The notes: generated from the sequence alone by a model not told the origin. DNA of 59,264 nt from Bacillota bacterium (GCA_029776155.1 JAKOTU010000066.1:1-59264); one strand, 5' to 3'. Counted from the stretch's first letter, positions 32,070 to 42,526 are shown. Numbers and translations: made by a program.

Positions 32070-33545
32070 ATGAGGACCACATTCAGCGGGATCTACATCG
32101 CCCTGCGCGCCCTGCAGGCGCAGCAGGTTTCCTTAGATATTACCGGCCATAATGTGGCCAATGCCAACAATCCCAACTACTCCCGCCAGACCGCGCTGCA
32201 CTCCGCCACCAGGCCCTTCCCCACGCCCATGATGGGGTATACCCCTTCTAACGGCCAGGTGGGCACGGGGGTGGAGGTAAGCCAGATTGTGCGCATGCGG
32301 GACAGCTTTGTGGATCTGCGCCTGCGCCAGCAGCTGCAGAACCGCAATTACTGGGCCACTCTGGAAGAGGGGCTGCGCCAGGTTGAGCTCTTTTTCAATG
32401 AGCCTAGCGAAAACAGCATCCATTACGCCCTGGACCAGCTGTGGGATTCCCTGCAGGACTTGAGCCGGGACCCGGAGCTTCTGGCTGTGCGGGAAGTAGT
32501 GGTGCAGAGGGCCCAGGTCTTGGTGGAAGCCATAAAGACTACCCGGGGACATTTGCAGAGACTGAGCGAAAACATCAATGAGAACGTCCCCATTAAGGTT
32601 GAGGAAGTGAATACCCTGGCCCAGAGGCTGGCTGACCTGAACGAAGAGATCGGCCGGGTGAGCGCCACCGGCGCCATGCCCAACGACTTGCTGGATGCCC
32701 GGGATGCGCTTTTAGAGGAGCTTTCCCAGTTAGTTGATATAGAAGTGGTGCAGGACTACGGCCACATGGTTACCGTTACCATTGGGGGAGCCACCCTGGT
32801 GCACCGCAGCACCGTCCATAAGCTGGCGTCGAAGCCGGTTGCCGATCCTGCCGCGGGCTACAACAAGCACGAAGTAATCTGGCAGACCACTGGGGATCGG
32901 GTGGATATCCGCACAGGTGAGCTGGGCGGCATGCTCAAGCTGCGCGACGAGGTGCTGCAGGAGATCATGGACGATCTGGACCAGTGGACTTTGGATTTTG
33001 TGCGGGAGTTTAACGCAGTCCATGCCGCTGGTTACGATCTGAACGACACCCAGAGCGATGACACCAAAGACTTCTTCAAAATCGATGATGAGGGTTCCGC
33101 GGCCCTCAACATCCGGGTAGCCGAATATCTCATTGGTGTGGACGGCGTGCCCGGGGATGTGCGCTTGATTCGGGCCAGCAGCCTGGAGGGAGTAAAGGGC
33201 AACGGCGACAATGCCCTGAAACTGGCCAAACTGCGCACGGAGAAGGTGGTCAGTCCCCCCACCAACTCCAACGGGGCAGCGGTGTCCATCGGTGATGCCT
33301 TTAACGCCATCATCTCCCAGATCGGAGTGCGGGCGCAGGAGGCCATCCGCATGACGGAGAACCAGGTGGTTTTGGAAAACCACCTGATCAACCTTAAGGA
33401 GTCCATCTCCGGGGTCAGTTTGGATGAAGAGATGGCCAACATGATCCGTTTCCAGCATGCCTACAGCGCTGCAGCCCGGATGATGACCGCTGTGGACGAG
33501 ATGCTCAACATCATAATCAACCGCTTAGGCATAGTGGGACGTTAG
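32070..33545 (+). CDS. flgK: Flagellar hook-associated protein 1
   Basis: 491 residues. The conserved rod/hook N-terminus is visible (FSGIYIALRALQAQQVSLDITGHNVANANNPNYSRQ region) and the C-terminal coiled-coil motif (GVSLDEEMANMIRFQHAYSAAARMMTAVDEML). FlgK joins hook to filament. Confidence 0.96.
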   Translation: MRTTFSGIYIALRALQAQQVSLDITGHNVANANNPNYSRQTALHSATRPFPTPMMGYTPSNGQVGTGVEVSQIVRMRDSFVDLRLRQQLQNRNYWATLEEGLRQVELFFNEPSENSIHYALDQLWDSLQDLSRDPELLAVREVVVQRAQVLVEAIKTTRGHLQRLSENINENVPIKVEEVNTLAQRLADLNEEIGRVSATGAMPNDLLDARDALLEELSQLVDIEVVQDYGHMVTVTIGGATLVHRSTVHKLASKPVADPAAGYNKHEVIWQTTGDRVDIRTGELGGMLKLRDEVLQEIMDDLDQWTLDFVREFNAVHAAGYDLNDTQSDDTKDFFKIDDEGSAALNIRVAEYLIGVDGVPGDVRLIRASSLEGVKGNGDNALKLAKLRTEKVVSPPTNSNGAAVSIGDAFNAIISQIGVRAQEAIRMTENQVVLENHLINLKESISGVSLDEEMANMIRFQHAYSAAARMMTAVDEMLNIIINRLGIVGR

Positions 33546-33558
33546 GAGGCAGGCATAA

Positions 33559-34458
33559 ATGCGCGTCACTAACAAGATGATCAACAACAATCTGCTGCTC
33601 AACCTCAACCGCGGCCTGTCCCGTTTGGAGAAGATCAACAACCAGTTGGGCACGAAAAAGAAAATCAACCTGCCCTCCGATGATCCGGTGAAGGCAGGGG
33701 TGATCCTGCGCACCAGCAGCTCCATCCGGGAAGTGGAACAGCTGATCCGCAACGTGGATGCCTCCGTTTCCTGGCTGGATGCCACTGACGTTGTGCTGCA
33801 GGATGTGATCAGCGTGATCCACCGGGCCAAGGACCTGGCGGTGAACGGAGCTTCCACCCATCTGGATGACACGGCGCGGAAGGCTCTAGCAGATGAGGTG
33901 GCCCAGCTGTTCGACAACGTGTTCCAGCTGGCCAACTCCACCCACGGCGGCCGTTACCTTTTCGCCCTGCAGTATACCGACGAAAAGCCCTTCACTAAGG
34001 TGGATGGGTCTCTGCCCGTGGCTGAAGTGGAGTATCTGGCCGGCCGGGATCTAAGCCAGGCGAAACCGGTGCAGTTTGACATTGGAGCAGATGCACCCAT
34101 GGAGGTTAGTCTAGACGGCCGCATTTTTGAGCCCATCTTCAACGCCCTGCGTAGCCTGTATGAAGACTTGACGCAGCCGGGGCGCGCCCCCGATGCTGTC
34201 TTAGGCGAGCTGGATGCGGCCCTGGACGGGGTACTGCGCAAGCTGTCGGAGATCGGCGGCAAGCAGAACCGGGTGGATCTGGCCCGAGAGCGTTTCTTAG
34301 ACCTCCAGCTCAACTTGACGAAAATCCTCTCGGAAGAGCAGGATCTGGATTATGCAGAAGCGATTATGGAGCTGAAGATGGAAGAGTTTGCCTACCGCAC
34401 CGCGCTGGCGGTGGGTGCCCGCATTATCCAGCCTTCGCTGGTGGATTTCCTCCGTTAG
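33559..34458 (+). CDS. flgL: Flagellar hook-associated protein 3
   Basis: 299 residues beginning MRVTNKMINNNLLLNLNRGL, the flagellin-like N-terminal helix, with LPSDDPVKAG and a C-terminal helix ELKMEEFAYRTALAVGARII. It is the second junction protein between hook and filament, 13 bases after flgK. Confidence 0.95.
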   Translation: MRVTNKMINNNLLLNLNRGLSRLEKINNQLGTKKKINLPSDDPVKAGVILRTSSSIREVEQLIRNVDASVSWLDATDVVLQDVISVIHRAKDLAVNGASTHLDDTARKALADEVAQLFDNVFQLANSTHGGRYLFALQYTDEKPFTKVDGSLPVAEVEYLAGRDLSQAKPVQFDIGADAPMEVSLDGRIFEPIFNALRSLYEDLTQPGRAPDAVLGELDAALDGVLRKLSEIGGKQNRVDLARERFLDLQLNLTKILSEEQDLDYAEAIMELKMEEFAYRTALAVGARIIQPSLVDFLR

Positions 34459-34472
34459 GGTAGGGACGGGTC

Positions 34473-34961
34473 ATGCTGCAGATAACGACGGTCTATCCCC
34501 GCTTTAGTGTGGAGTACTACTGGCCCCGGGCCGAGATCAAGCAGCAGCTGTCCCAGGTGCAGATCCGCACCTCCGGCCCCGTTGTAGAGATCGACCAGCG
34601 GGAGTGCTGGGCCGATCTGGGCCTGCCCAACCTGCCCGATTTCAGCAAGCAGGTAAGGGATCAGGCCCGCAGTAAGACCCTGGAGGCCATAGGTAAAATA
34701 GCGGCCGAAGGCGATGAAGTTGTGGAGCGGGCCGGTCATTGGCGCGAAGAGATCGTTTTCGCGGATCAAGCCCGGCGCCGCATGGATGAGCGCATTCCTG
34801 AACTGAACATCAGGCCTGCGCCCACGGCGCGGCCCAAGATCGATTTCCATTATGAACTGAAGTTGGATTGGAGCCGGGGCGGGGTGGAAATAACACACCA
34901 CATTCAACCTCCCGTCATAACCTGGCAGTTGGGCGGGGTGTACGTGGATGTGCGTGGATGA
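34473..34961 (+). CDS. DUF6470 (YviE-like) protein
   Basis: 162 residues, starting MLQITTVYPRF, with a central helical RDQARSKTLEAIGKIAAEGDEV and a beta-rich C-terminus. The family sits between flgL and fliW in many Firmicutes; its role is unknown. Confidence 0.85.
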   Translation: MLQITTVYPRFSVEYYWPRAEIKQQLSQVQIRTSGPVVEIDQRECWADLGLPNLPDFSKQVRDQARSKTLEAIGKIAAEGDEVVERAGHWREEIVFADQARRRMDERIPELNIRPAPTARPKIDFHYELKLDWSRGGVEITHHIQPPVITWQLGGVYVDVRG

Positions 34962-34978
34962 GTATGAGGTGGGGTTAG

Positions 34979-35473
34979 GTGGAACTGAAAACCAAGTTTG
35001 GCACAATTGCGGTGCAGGAAGAGCAGATCATCCATTTTCCCAGGGGAATCCTTGGCTTTGCCGATTACCATAGATATGTCCTAGTGGAAAGGGAGGACAG
35101 CGTATTCAGTTTCCTCCAGTCCGTGGACGAGCCGGGGTTGAGCTTTGTGGTGATCATGCCCGAGCTGGTCCGGGCCGACTATGCTGTGGAGCTCAGCGAG
35201 GAGGAGATTGAACTTCTGCAGATCAGCGCGCCGGAGGACGGCAAGGTTTTTGCCATTGTCACCATCCCGGAAGACGTGGCTGAGATGACGGTGAACCTCC
35301 AGGCTCCGGTGGTGATCAATGCCAAGGAACGGCTGGGGGCCCAGCTGATCATTACCGGCGATAAGTATCACACCAAGCATAATGTGATTGCTGAGATGCA
35401 TAAGAACGCTTACCTGCTGCAGCAGCAGAGCCGCGCTCAGCAAAGTGCGGAAGGGGTTCCAGAATCCGTCTAA
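34979..35473 (+). CDS. fliW: Flagellar assembly factor FliW
   Basis: 164 residues with the family start KTKFGTIAVQEEQIIHFPRGILGF and VEREDSVFSFLQSVDEP. FliW binds flagellin and, when free, binds CsrA to lift translational repression of flagellin. GTG start with GAGGTGGGG upstream. csrA follows at once, giving the known FliW-CsrA switch, but no flagellin gene is in this cluster. Confidence 0.95.
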   Translation: MELKTKFGTIAVQEEQIIHFPRGILGFADYHRYVLVEREDSVFSFLQSVDEPGLSFVVIMPELVRADYAVELSEEEIELLQISAPEDGKVFAIVTIPEDVAEMTVNLQAPVVINAKERLGAQLIITGDKYHTKHNVIAEMHKNAYLLQQQSRAQQSAEGVPESV

Positions 35474-35517
35474 ATCTGGACTCATCCGGGTAGAATAGAG
35501 TCCAGGGAGGGACAGAC

Positions 35518-35772
35518 ATGCTGGTACTAACGCGTAAGGTAGACCAGAGCATCATGATTGGGGATAACATCCGCATTGTGGTGGTAGATGTGCGCGGCGA
35601 TCAGGTGAAGCTGGGTATTGAAGCTCCCCGCCACATCATGGTGCACCGGCACGAGGTGTATGAAGAAATCCAGGCGGAAAACAGGCGGGCAGTGCTTAAG
35701 AAAGAGATTGATGTGGGCGCCTTGGATAAGGTGCTGCGTGAAGCACGTCCTAAGCTCAAAAGCGATGCCTAG
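35518..35772 (+). CDS. csrA: Carbon storage regulator CsrA
   Basis: 84 residues: [20 protein letters not shown]..., the conserved CsrA start, and [22 protein letters not shown] with the RNA-binding arginine. It is slightly long because of a C-terminal tail. It represses translation of target mRNAs and is held by FliW. GGGAGGG precedes the ATG. Confidence 0.97.
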   Translation: MLVLTRKVDQSIMIGDNIRIVVVDVRGDQVKLGIEAPRHIMVHRHEVYEEIQAENRRAVLKKEIDVGALDKVLREARPKLKSDA

Positions 35773-35798
35773 AGTTAGAAGGAGAAGGAGGGTAGCGT

Positions 35799-36182
35799 AT
35801 GAAAATACAGGGAACACTGGATTTGACCAGGACGGGCTTTGGTTCCCAGACAGTTTCCAAAGCTGCCCACGGGCAGAGTGTGGACAAGGGTCCCCATGCC
35901 GGGCGGGAGTTGAGTGCGGAACAGATGTGGAAAGAGGCCGTAGCTGCTGAAGAGCCGGCGCTGCACGAGATTGAGGAAGCGGTTGAGGCTCTGAACACGT
36001 CCATAGAATACATCAACCGGGTCCTGAGGTTCACCATCCATGAAGACACCCAACGGGTGATGGTCAGGGTAGTGGACTTGGAAACCGATGAGGTGATCAA
36101 AGAAATCCCTCCTGAGGAAGTACTCGACACGGTGGCTCGCATTCGGGAAATGATCGGGTTGTTAGTTGATAAGTGGGCTTAG
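35799..36182 (+). CDS. flaG: FlaG family protein
   Basis: 127 residues: a variable N-terminal half, then the FlaG core ALNTSIEYINRVLRFTIHEDTQRVMVRVVDLETDEVIKEIPPEEVLD-type region (seen in two parts). FlaG affects filament length in other bacteria. It lies between csrA and fliS; in Bacillus fliD would follow here but is absent. Confidence 0.9.
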   Translation: MKIQGTLDLTRTGFGSQTVSKAAHGQSVDKGPHAGRELSAEQMWKEAVAAEEPALHEIEEAVEALNTSIEYINRVLRFTIHEDTQRVMVRVVDLETDEVIKEIPPEEVLDTVARIREMIGLLVDKWA

Positions 36183-36199
36183 GGGGTTGGGACACAGAA

Positions 36200-36571
36200 A
36201 TGATCGCACATGCCTATCAGATGTACAGACAGACGCAGGTGTCAACGGCTTCTCCAGGCGAACTCGTGCTGATGCTCTTTGACGGTGCCATCCGCTTTGC
36301 GCGGCAGGCCCAGGAGCACATCGAGCGGGGCGAACTGGAAGCAGCCAACAGCAAACTCATCCGCGTTCAGGACATCGTCAGCGAGCTGAACCTGTCGCTG
36401 GATCTCAGCGCTGGGGAGATCGCCCACAACCTGCAGCAATTATACACATACATTTATGACCGTTTGGTGGAGGCCAATGTGAAAAAGGACACTGCCATCA
36501 TTGACGAAGCCCTGAAGCTGTTGGTGGAGCTGCGGGACACTTGGGAACAGGTGGTGTCCCAGACCAGATGA
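36200..36571 (+). CDS. fliS: Flagellin chaperone FliS
   Basis: 123 residues: HAYQMYRQTQVSTASPGELVLMLFDGAIRFARQA is the diagnostic FliS N-terminus. It binds flagellin before export. ATG 36200 is taken as the start; a GTG at 36173 inside flaG is an alternative. It overlaps the next gene by ATGA. Confidence 0.94.
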   Translation: MIAHAYQMYRQTQVSTASPGELVLMLFDGAIRFARQAQEHIERGELEAANSKLIRVQDIVSELNLSLDLSAGEIAHNLQQLYTYIYDRLVEANVKKDTAIIDEALKLLVELRDTWEQVVSQTR

Positions 36572-37029
36572 GGGAAATCCGCGAGAAGATCACGGCGCTC
36601 ACCCAGGCGTATAGCGAACAGCTCAGCTTGTATCGGGAGATCGGCCAAGTGGGCTCCCAAGAACGGGAGCTGATTGAACAGGGCCAGCTGAACCGCCTTC
36701 TCCAGGTGCTTAAGGATAAGGAAGGCCTGCTCAAGCGCGCTGGAGCCTACGAACAGCAGATCCGGACGCTCCAGGACGAGCTGGCCAGCCACTTTGGGCT
36801 CGCCGGTTTTTCCCTGCCCCAGCTGAGGCTGGCTGCTCCCGATTATTACCAGGATGATCTGGCGTCCCTGCAAAAGGTGGTCAGCGAGCTCGTACCCGTA
36901 TTGGAGCAGCTAGAGTCCCAGGAGCGCCGCAACGAGGCTGCCCTGAGCGCTTATCTGAAGCGGGCCCAGGCGCAGCAGGCTCTGCAGCGGAAAATGGCGG
37001 ATAGGGCCTACCGCAAGGGAGGATCTTAG
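36568..37029 (+). CDS. Helical flagellar chaperone-like protein (FliT position)
   Basis: 153 residues, almost entirely helical coiled coil (REIREKITALTQAYSEQLSLYREIG and onwards), similar in style to FlgN/FliT chaperones. It starts within the fliS stop codon and ends the flagellar block. In Bacillus this position holds fliT. Family assignment is by position and helical pattern only. Confidence 0.7.
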   Translation: MREIREKITALTQAYSEQLSLYREIGQVGSQERELIEQGQLNRLLQVLKDKEGLLKRAGAYEQQIRTLQDELASHFGLAGFSLPQLRLAAPDYYQDDLASLQKVVSELVPVLEQLESQERRNEAALSAYLKRAQAQQALQRKMADRAYRKGGS

Positions 37030-37081
37030 CGGATTGCTCGGTGCGCTTTCAGGGATCAAGCGCCCATAGTGCCAGTACACA

Positions 37082-37112
37082 GGACTGAGTACCTACTCAG
37101 TCCATTTTTTTC
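37082..37112 (+). terminator. Terminator of the flagellar block
   Basis: GGACTGAGTA and TACTCAGTCC form a perfect 10-bp stem followed by ATTTTTTT. Confidence 0.93.
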
Positions 37113-37118
37113 TAGCCA

Positions 37119-37147
37119 GAAGGATTTTCCTTTTGCTAAGGGTAATA
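37119..37147 (+). promoter_or_regulatory. Candidate sigma-H-like promoter of hpf
   Basis: GAAGGATTT (37119-37127) fits the sigma-H -35 form RnAGGAwww, and GGGTAAT about 12 bases later differs by one base from RnnGAAT. In Bacillus hpf (yvyD) is read from sigma-H and sigma-B promoters. Weak evidence. Confidence 0.35.
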
Positions 37148-37182
37148 GTAATGGTAAAGCGTCATTGAAGGAGGTAAGAGGG

Positions 37183-37728
37183 ATGGCTAAGATGAGAATC
37201 AGCATCTCCGGAAAGAACCTCGAAATTACCGAAGCCTTACGCAGCTATGTGGAGAAGAAGGTCTCGAAGCTTGACAAATACCTCAATGACAACCGAACCG
37301 CTTCTGCTGAAGTGATGTTAAGGATTGAACGGGGCATCCATATTGCGGAAGTAACCGTGAATCTCTCGGGTGTACTGCTCAGGGGCGAAGGCAAAACCGG
37401 CGATATGTACACTTCCATCGACAGCGCGGTGGATCGGATTGAGCGCCAGCTCAACAAGTTCAAGACCCGGTTGTGGAAAAAGACCCAGGGCCCGAAGCTG
37501 AGTGAAGTGCAGGCCTCAGAATCTGAAGGCGGGGACGAATCTGTCCGGCCGCGGATAGTCCGGACCAAACGCTTTGCCCTCAAGCCCATGGATGTGGAAG
37601 AAGCGATCATGCAGATGGAGCTTTTGGGGCATGATTTTTTTGTCTTTAGGGACGCTGATAGCGGGGAAGTAAGTGTTGTCTACAGGCGGCGCGATGGCAA
37701 CTATGGTCTCATCGAATCGGAGTTCTAA
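37183..37728 (+). CDS. hpf: Ribosome hibernation promoting factor, long form
   Basis: 181 residues. The N-terminal HPF/YfiA domain (MRISISGKNLEITEALRSYVEKKVSKLDKYL) and the C-terminal dimerising domain ([53 protein letters not shown] region) make it the long form that pairs 70S ribosomes into 100S particles. AAGGAGG precedes ATG 37183. The order hpf-secA-prfB is conserved in Firmicutes. Confidence 0.96.
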   Translation: MAKMRISISGKNLEITEALRSYVEKKVSKLDKYLNDNRTASAEVMLRIERGIHIAEVTVNLSGVLLRGEGKTGDMYTSIDSAVDRIERQLNKFKTRLWKKTQGPKLSEVQASESEGGDESVRPRIVRTKRFALKPMDVEEAIMQMELLGHDFFVFRDADSGEVSVVYRRRDGNYGLIESEF

Positions 37729-38836
37729 AGCACAAACAGTCAGCCTAGTAATCTTTGAAGGTGGGGCTGTGCACGGCCTGTTGGAAACCCAGATGCAGAT
37801 GGTGCGGCAGGGCTTAGTGCTGGATTTGGTGGAACGCGCCCAGGAAGCTGGTTTCCAGCACATCCTGGTGGTCACCTCGTATCCCGCGCTGGCTGCCAGC
37901 CTTAAGAGCAGAGCTGTGCAGGTGCTGCTGGATGGGGACACCGATGAAGCTTTTCATTTTGGCCGGCGCCTGCGGGATGTGGTGGACAGCTGCCGTTTAG
38001 AAAAGGTGTTGTACATGGGGGGAGCAGCCGCTCCCCTGATTTCTTCCGGGGAACTGCAGTATCTGCGGGAGATGTTGGAACAGAACGAAGAGGCCTTCCT
38101 TACCAACAACTATTATTCCGCCGATATTGTGGGCTTCACCCCTGGAGCGGCCTTGGAACGCATTTCCCTTCCCGCCATTGACAACACCCTGCCCTTGGTT
38201 TTGAGCACGGAAGCGGGGCTGCGCTACATCCCTCTGCAGCGTACTTTAGGGCTGAACTTCGATGTGGACACGCCAACGGACGTGCTGATCATGAGTGTGC
38301 ATCCCGCGCTGGGGCCCCACACCCGAGCCGCCGTACAGGAGTTGGATTGGGATTTCTCCCGGGCCCGGGCGGTAAAAGAGCTCTTGGGCAACCCCATGGG
38401 CGAGCTGATCATCTACGGACGGGTGGGCTCTAATCTCTTCCAGTACTTGGATGCCAACACCCGCTGCCGCCTCCGCCTCTATTCGGAGGAGCGGAGTATG
38501 AAGGCGTTGGGCCGGGATGTGCGCGGCGAGGTGAAGGCCCTGATGGGTAGGCTCGCTGAGGAGCTGGGCTTCAGAGCCTTTTTCCGCTTTCTTTCGGAAC
38601 TTGCGGGGGGGGCGGTCTTAGATACGAGGGTACTGTTCGAACACTTTCAATGGAAGCTCTCGGCCGCGGACCGTTTTGCCTCTGACTTGGGAGAGCTGGA
38701 GCTCATCTCCCACTGGCCTTTGCGGGAGTTTACCGCGGCGGCTTTGGAGGCGCCCATCCCCATCCTTTTGGGCGGGCACTCTCTGGTGGCAGGCGGGCTG
38801 TGGGCCTTGGTTGATGCGCGTTTGAAGGGCAGTTAG
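37694..38836 (+). CDS. Nucleotidyltransferase-like protein (MobA/CofC-type fold?)
   Basis: About 380 residues. The N-terminal part alternates strands and helices ([34 protein letters not shown]), and [14 protein letters not shown] resembles the D-x-D-T-P motif at the end of the core of MobA/CofC-type transferases. The C-terminal half includes [18 protein letters not shown] and a possible metal-binding patch. The function is unknown. It overlaps the end of hpf; the start is unclear (ATG 37694 or 37703). It is not part of the usual hpf-secA order. Confidence 0.6.
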   Translation: MATMVSSNRSSKAQTVSLVIFEGGAVHGLLETQMQMVRQGLVLDLVERAQEAGFQHILVVTSYPALAASLKSRAVQVLLDGDTDEAFHFGRRLRDVVDSCRLEKVLYMGGAAAPLISSGELQYLREMLEQNEEAFLTNNYYSADIVGFTPGAALERISLPAIDNTLPLVLSTEAGLRYIPLQRTLGLNFDVDTPTDVLIMSVHPALGPHTRAAVQELDWDFSRARAVKELLGNPMGELIIYGRVGSNLFQYLDANTRCRLRLYSEERSMKALGRDVRGEVKALMGRLAEELGFRAFFRFLSELAGGAVLDTRVLFEHFQWKLSAADRFASDLGELELISHWPLREFTAAALEAPIPILLGGHSLVAGGLWALVDARLKGS

Positions 38837-38892
38837 CATGGCGGTTGCGGGGGATCGCAGCTCGTTGTACAATTAACCTGGGAGGTAGAGAT

Positions 38893-41409
38893 GTGCTAGA
38901 CAGGCTTAAAAACTGGCTGGATCCCACGGAGCGGGAGCTGAAGCGCCTGCGCTCGGTGGTAGAGGCCATAAACGCCTTGGAACCTGAAATGCAGGCCCTC
39001 AGCGATGATGAACTGCGGGGCAAAACCCCGTATTTCCAACAGAAACTGGCCAACGGGGCCACTTTGGATGATCTGCTGGTGGAGGCCTTTGCCGTGGTGC
39101 GGGAAGCATCCCGGCGCACCTTGGGTATGCGCCACTTCGATGTGCAGCTGCTGGGGGGCATCATTCTCCACCAGGGGCGCATTGCCGAGATGAAGACGGG
39201 TGAAGGGAAGACTCTGGTGGCTACTTTGCCCGTGTATTTAAACGCGCTCACCGGCGAAGGGGTGCACGTGGTTACGGTCAACGATTACCTGGCCCGGCGC
39301 GACGCGGAATGGATGGGCGCGATTTATAAGTTCCTGGGCCTGGATGTGGGCGTGATTGTGCACGGACTGAGCTTCGAGGAACGCCGGGCAGCTTACCGCT
39401 GCCCCATCACCTATGGGACCAACAACGAGTTTGGCTTCGACTACCTGCGGGACAACATGGTGGTCTACCCCGAACAGATCGTGCAGAGGTCCTTGAATTA
39501 TGCCATCGTAGATGAAGTGGACTCCATCTTAATCGATGAGGCCCGCACTCCCCTGATCATCTCCGGTGCCGCGGAGGATTCTGCTCAGCACTATGTGCGC
39601 TTTGCCCAGATCGCGCCCCAGCTCAGGCGGGGGCGGGATTATGAGGTGGATGAAAAGGCCCGGACTATCTCCATTACGGAGGAAGGGCTAGCCAAGGTGG
39701 AGCGCCTTTTGGGGATTTCTGATCTCTTCGATGATGCCCATTTTGAGCTGAACCATTACCTGAACCAGGCCCTGAAGGCCAAGGAGTTCTTCCAGCGGGA
39801 CCGGGATTACGTGGTCAAGGACGGCGAGGTGATCATCGTCGACGAATTCACCGGCCGCCTCATGCCCGGCCGCAGGTATTCAGACGGTCTGCACCAGAGC
39901 ATCGAGGCTAAAGAAGGGGTGCCGGTGCTCAAGGAGAGCCAGACCCTGGCCTCCATCACCTACCAGAACTACTTCCGCATGTACAAAAAGCTGGCCGGTA
40001 TGACCGGCACCGCCAAGACGGAAGAAGAGGAGTTTAGGAAGATTTACGGCCTGGATGTGGTGGTCATTCCCACCAACAAGCCCATGATCCGGAAGGACTA
40101 TCCAGATTTGGTGTTTAAGACCAAGGAGGCCAAAACCCGGGCTATTATCCGCGATATCGTGGAGCGTCACAAGAAGGGGCAGCCTGTTTTGGTGGGCACC
40201 ATCAGCATTGAAGCTTCCGAGCACCTCAGTCGTCTGCTGAAGCGGGAAGGGGTACCCCATCAGGTACTCAACGCCAAGTACCACGACAAAGAGGCGGAGA
40301 TTATCAAACTGGCCGGGCAGCGCGGTGCGGTTACCATTGCCACCAACATGGCCGGCCGGGGAACGGATATCGTCCTGGGAGAAGGGGTATTGGAGCTGGG
40401 GGGACTTCATGTAATCGGCACGGAGCGCCATGAGGCTAGGCGCATAGATAACCAGCTGCGGGGCCGGTCTGGACGCCAGGGCGATCCAGGTTCCTCCCAA
40501 TTTTACGTCTCCTTGGAAGATGATCTCATGCGCTTGTTCGGCTCGGACCGGATCCGGGGTATCATGGATCGTCTAGGCTGGGAAGAGGATCAGCCCATCG
40601 ATCATCCCCAGATCAGCAGAGCCATCGAAAATGCGCAGAAACGGGTGGAGACGCGCCACTTTGAGATCCGCCGGCAGGTTCTGGAATATGATGATGTCAT
40701 GAACAAACAGCGGGAAGTGATCTATGCCCAGCGGCGGGCGGTGCTATTGGATGAGAATATCTCCGAGCAGATCAGCTCCATGCTGGAGGCGGTCTTGGAA
40801 CGTTTGGTGCAGCGCTACGCGGACGAGAAGCTGAACCGGGAGGACTGGGATCTGGAGGCCATTAGGCGGCGGTTCGCGGAGATTGTGGGCCAGCCCTGCG
40901 CGCTCAGCGCCGAGGAGCTCGCCGCGCTGCAACCTGCGGACATGGCCCGCAAACTCTATACCCAAGCCCAGGAGGCCTATGCCCGCAAAATGGCAGGCTA
41001 CGGGCCTGAACTTCAGCGCCACATTGAGAAGCTGGTCCTCCTGCAGATAACCGATCAGAAGTGGATGGCCCATTTGAGCAACATGGACGATCTGCGGGAA
41101 GGCATCGGGCTTAGGGCCTATGCCCAGCGGGATCCCCTGGTGGAGTACCAGCGCGAAGCTTACGAAATGTTCCAGGACATGGTCCATGCCATCCAGGAGG
41201 AGTCCATCAGCATGCTGTTTAAGGTGCGCCTGGTGGGGGCGGAAAAAGCCCAGCCCAAGGACAGGCTGGCGGAAGCCCAGACCAGCCACGGCGGAGAGGT
41301 GGAGCGCAAGCCGCGCCGCGTGGAGAAGAAGGTGGGACGCAATGACCCGTGCCCCTGCGGCAGCGGGAAGAAGTACAAGAAGTGTCATGGGAGGTCAACT
41401 AATGCGTGA
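38893..41409 (+). CDS. secA: Preprotein translocase ATPase SecA
   Basis: 838 residues, the motor of Sec export at the inner membrane. Visible: Walker [66 protein letters not shown] and the C-terminal zinc motif [17 protein letters not shown] 38893 has GGGAGGT upstream and is preferred to GTG 38845. Its stop overlaps the prfB start. Confidence 0.98.
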   Translation: MLDRLKNWLDPTERELKRLRSVVEAINALEPEMQALSDDELRGKTPYFQQKLANGATLDDLLVEAFAVVREASRRTLGMRHFDVQLLGGIILHQGRIAEMKTGEGKTLVATLPVYLNALTGEGVHVVTVNDYLARRDAEWMGAIYKFLGLDVGVIVHGLSFEERRAAYRCPITYGTNNEFGFDYLRDNMVVYPEQIVQRSLNYAIVDEVDSILIDEARTPLIISGAAEDSAQHYVRFAQIAPQLRRGRDYEVDEKARTISITEEGLAKVERLLGISDLFDDAHFELNHYLNQALKAKEFFQRDRDYVVKDGEVIIVDEFTGRLMPGRRYSDGLHQSIEAKEGVPVLKESQTLASITYQNYFRMYKKLAGMTGTAKTEEEEFRKIYGLDVVVIPTNKPMIRKDYPDLVFKTKEAKTRAIIRDIVERHKKGQPVLVGTISIEASEHLSRLLKREGVPHQVLNAKYHDKEAEIIKLAGQRGAVTIATNMAGRGTDIVLGEGVLELGGLHVIGTERHEARRIDNQLRGRSGRQGDPGSSQFYVSLEDDLMRLFGSDRIRGIMDRLGWEEDQPIDHPQISRAIENAQKRVETRHFEIRRQVLEYDDVMNKQREVIYAQRRAVLLDENISEQISSMLEAVLERLVQRYADEKLNREDWDLEAIRRRFAEIVGQPCALSAEELAALQPADMARKLYTQAQEAYARKMAGYGPELQRHIEKLVLLQITDQKWMAHLSNMDDLREGIGLRAYAQRDPLVEYQREAYEMFQDMVHAIQEESISMLFKVRLVGAEKAQPKDRLAEAQTSHGGEVERKPRRVEKKVGRNDPCPCGSGKKYKKCHGRSTNA

Positions 41410-42485
41410 GTTGTTAGCGGATTTGGGCCGAAGGATCGAAGAAATGCGGGGCTATCTTTGACATAGCAGCAAAACGGAGCCGCCTGCAAGAGCTGGAAGC
41501 AGCCATGCTGGAAGCGGGCTTTTGGGATAACCAAGAATTGGCGCAGAAGACCACCAGGGAGATCAGCGAACTGAAGCGAAGTATCAAGCGCTGGGAAGCG
41601 GTACGGACTCTGTATGAAGATGTGCTGGTTCTCCTGGAGCTGGTGGAGGAAGCGGAGGATGAGGAGCTGCAGCGAGAGCTGGAAAACAGCACCGATAAGC
41701 TCCAGAAGGAGCTGGATCAGTTGGAGCTGGAATCGCTGCTCAGCGGCGAATACGACAGCAGCAACGCCATTTTGGCCATCCACCCCGGAGCCGGTGGCAC
41801 AGAAGCCCAGGACTGGGCGGCCATGCTCTGGAGGATGTACACCCGCTGGGCGGAAGACCAGGGTTACAGCGTGGAAGTGCTGGATTACCAGCCCGGGGAA
41901 GAGGCGGGCATCAAAGATGTAACCCTGCTCATCAAGGGTCTCTACGCCTACGGCTATCTGAAGGCGGAAAAGGGGGTGCACCGCCTGGTGCGCATTTCCC
42001 CCTTTGATGCTTCTGGCCGCAGGCATACTTCCTTTTCTTCCGTGGAAGTACTGCCGGAAATTGAAGATGATCTCAGCGTGGAGATCAACCCCGATGAACT
42101 GCGCATCGACACCTACCGTTCCAGCGGCGCAGGGGGCCAGCATGTGAACAAAACCGACTCGGCGGTGCGCATCACCCACCTGCCCACGGGAATTGTGGTT
42201 CAGTGCCAGTCGGAGCGCTCCCAGCACGCCAACAAAGAAGCAGCCCTGAAGATTCTCAGGGCTAGGCTCAAGGAGCGGCAGCTGGCGGAGCAGAGGGCCA
42301 AGTTGGAGAGCATCAAAGGCGAGCAGCAGGACATAGCCTGGGGCAGCCAGATCCGCTCCTACGTCTTCTGCCCTTACACCTTAGTTAAGGATCACCGCAC
42401 CAATGTGGAAGTGGGCAACGTAGATGCGGTGATGGACGGATACCTGGATCCTTTTATAGAAGCCTATCTCAAAATGAAACGCTAA
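41402..42485 (+). CDS. prfB: Peptide chain release factor 2, programmed +1 frameshift
   Basis: RF2 reads UGA and UAA stop codons. The gene begins ATG 41402 (GGGAGG upstream) and runs 19 codons to an in-frame TGA at 41459-41461. A +1 shift skipping base 41459 continues in the second frame to 42485, giving about 360 residues. The anticodon-like SPF ([10 protein letters not shown]) and the catalytic GGQ ([12 protein letters not shown]) are present. The frameshift autoregulates RF2: low RF2 slows reading of the TGA and favours the shift. It overlaps secA by eight bases. Confidence 0.96.
41456..41462 (+). other. prfB: prfB frameshift site CTT TGA C
   Basis: The slippery codon CTT, stop TGA and following C make the conserved +1 site. 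A G-rich stretch (CGGGGC) just upstream takes the place of the Shine-Dalgarno-like stimulator. Confidence 0.93.
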
Positions 42486-42492
42486 GCGGCGC

Positions 42493-42526
42493 AGGCCTTT
42501 TTCGCACAGCCGAAAAAGGCCTTTTT
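42493..42526 (+). terminator. prfB terminator
   Basis: AGGCCTTTTTCG and CGAAAAAGGCCT form a 12-bp stem followed by TTTT. Confidence 0.9.

Noticed and set aside
41402..41461. prfB as a pseudogene because of the in-frame TGA
   Set aside because: The TGA lies in the conserved CTT-TGA-C programmed frameshift site of RF2, so the gene is functional.
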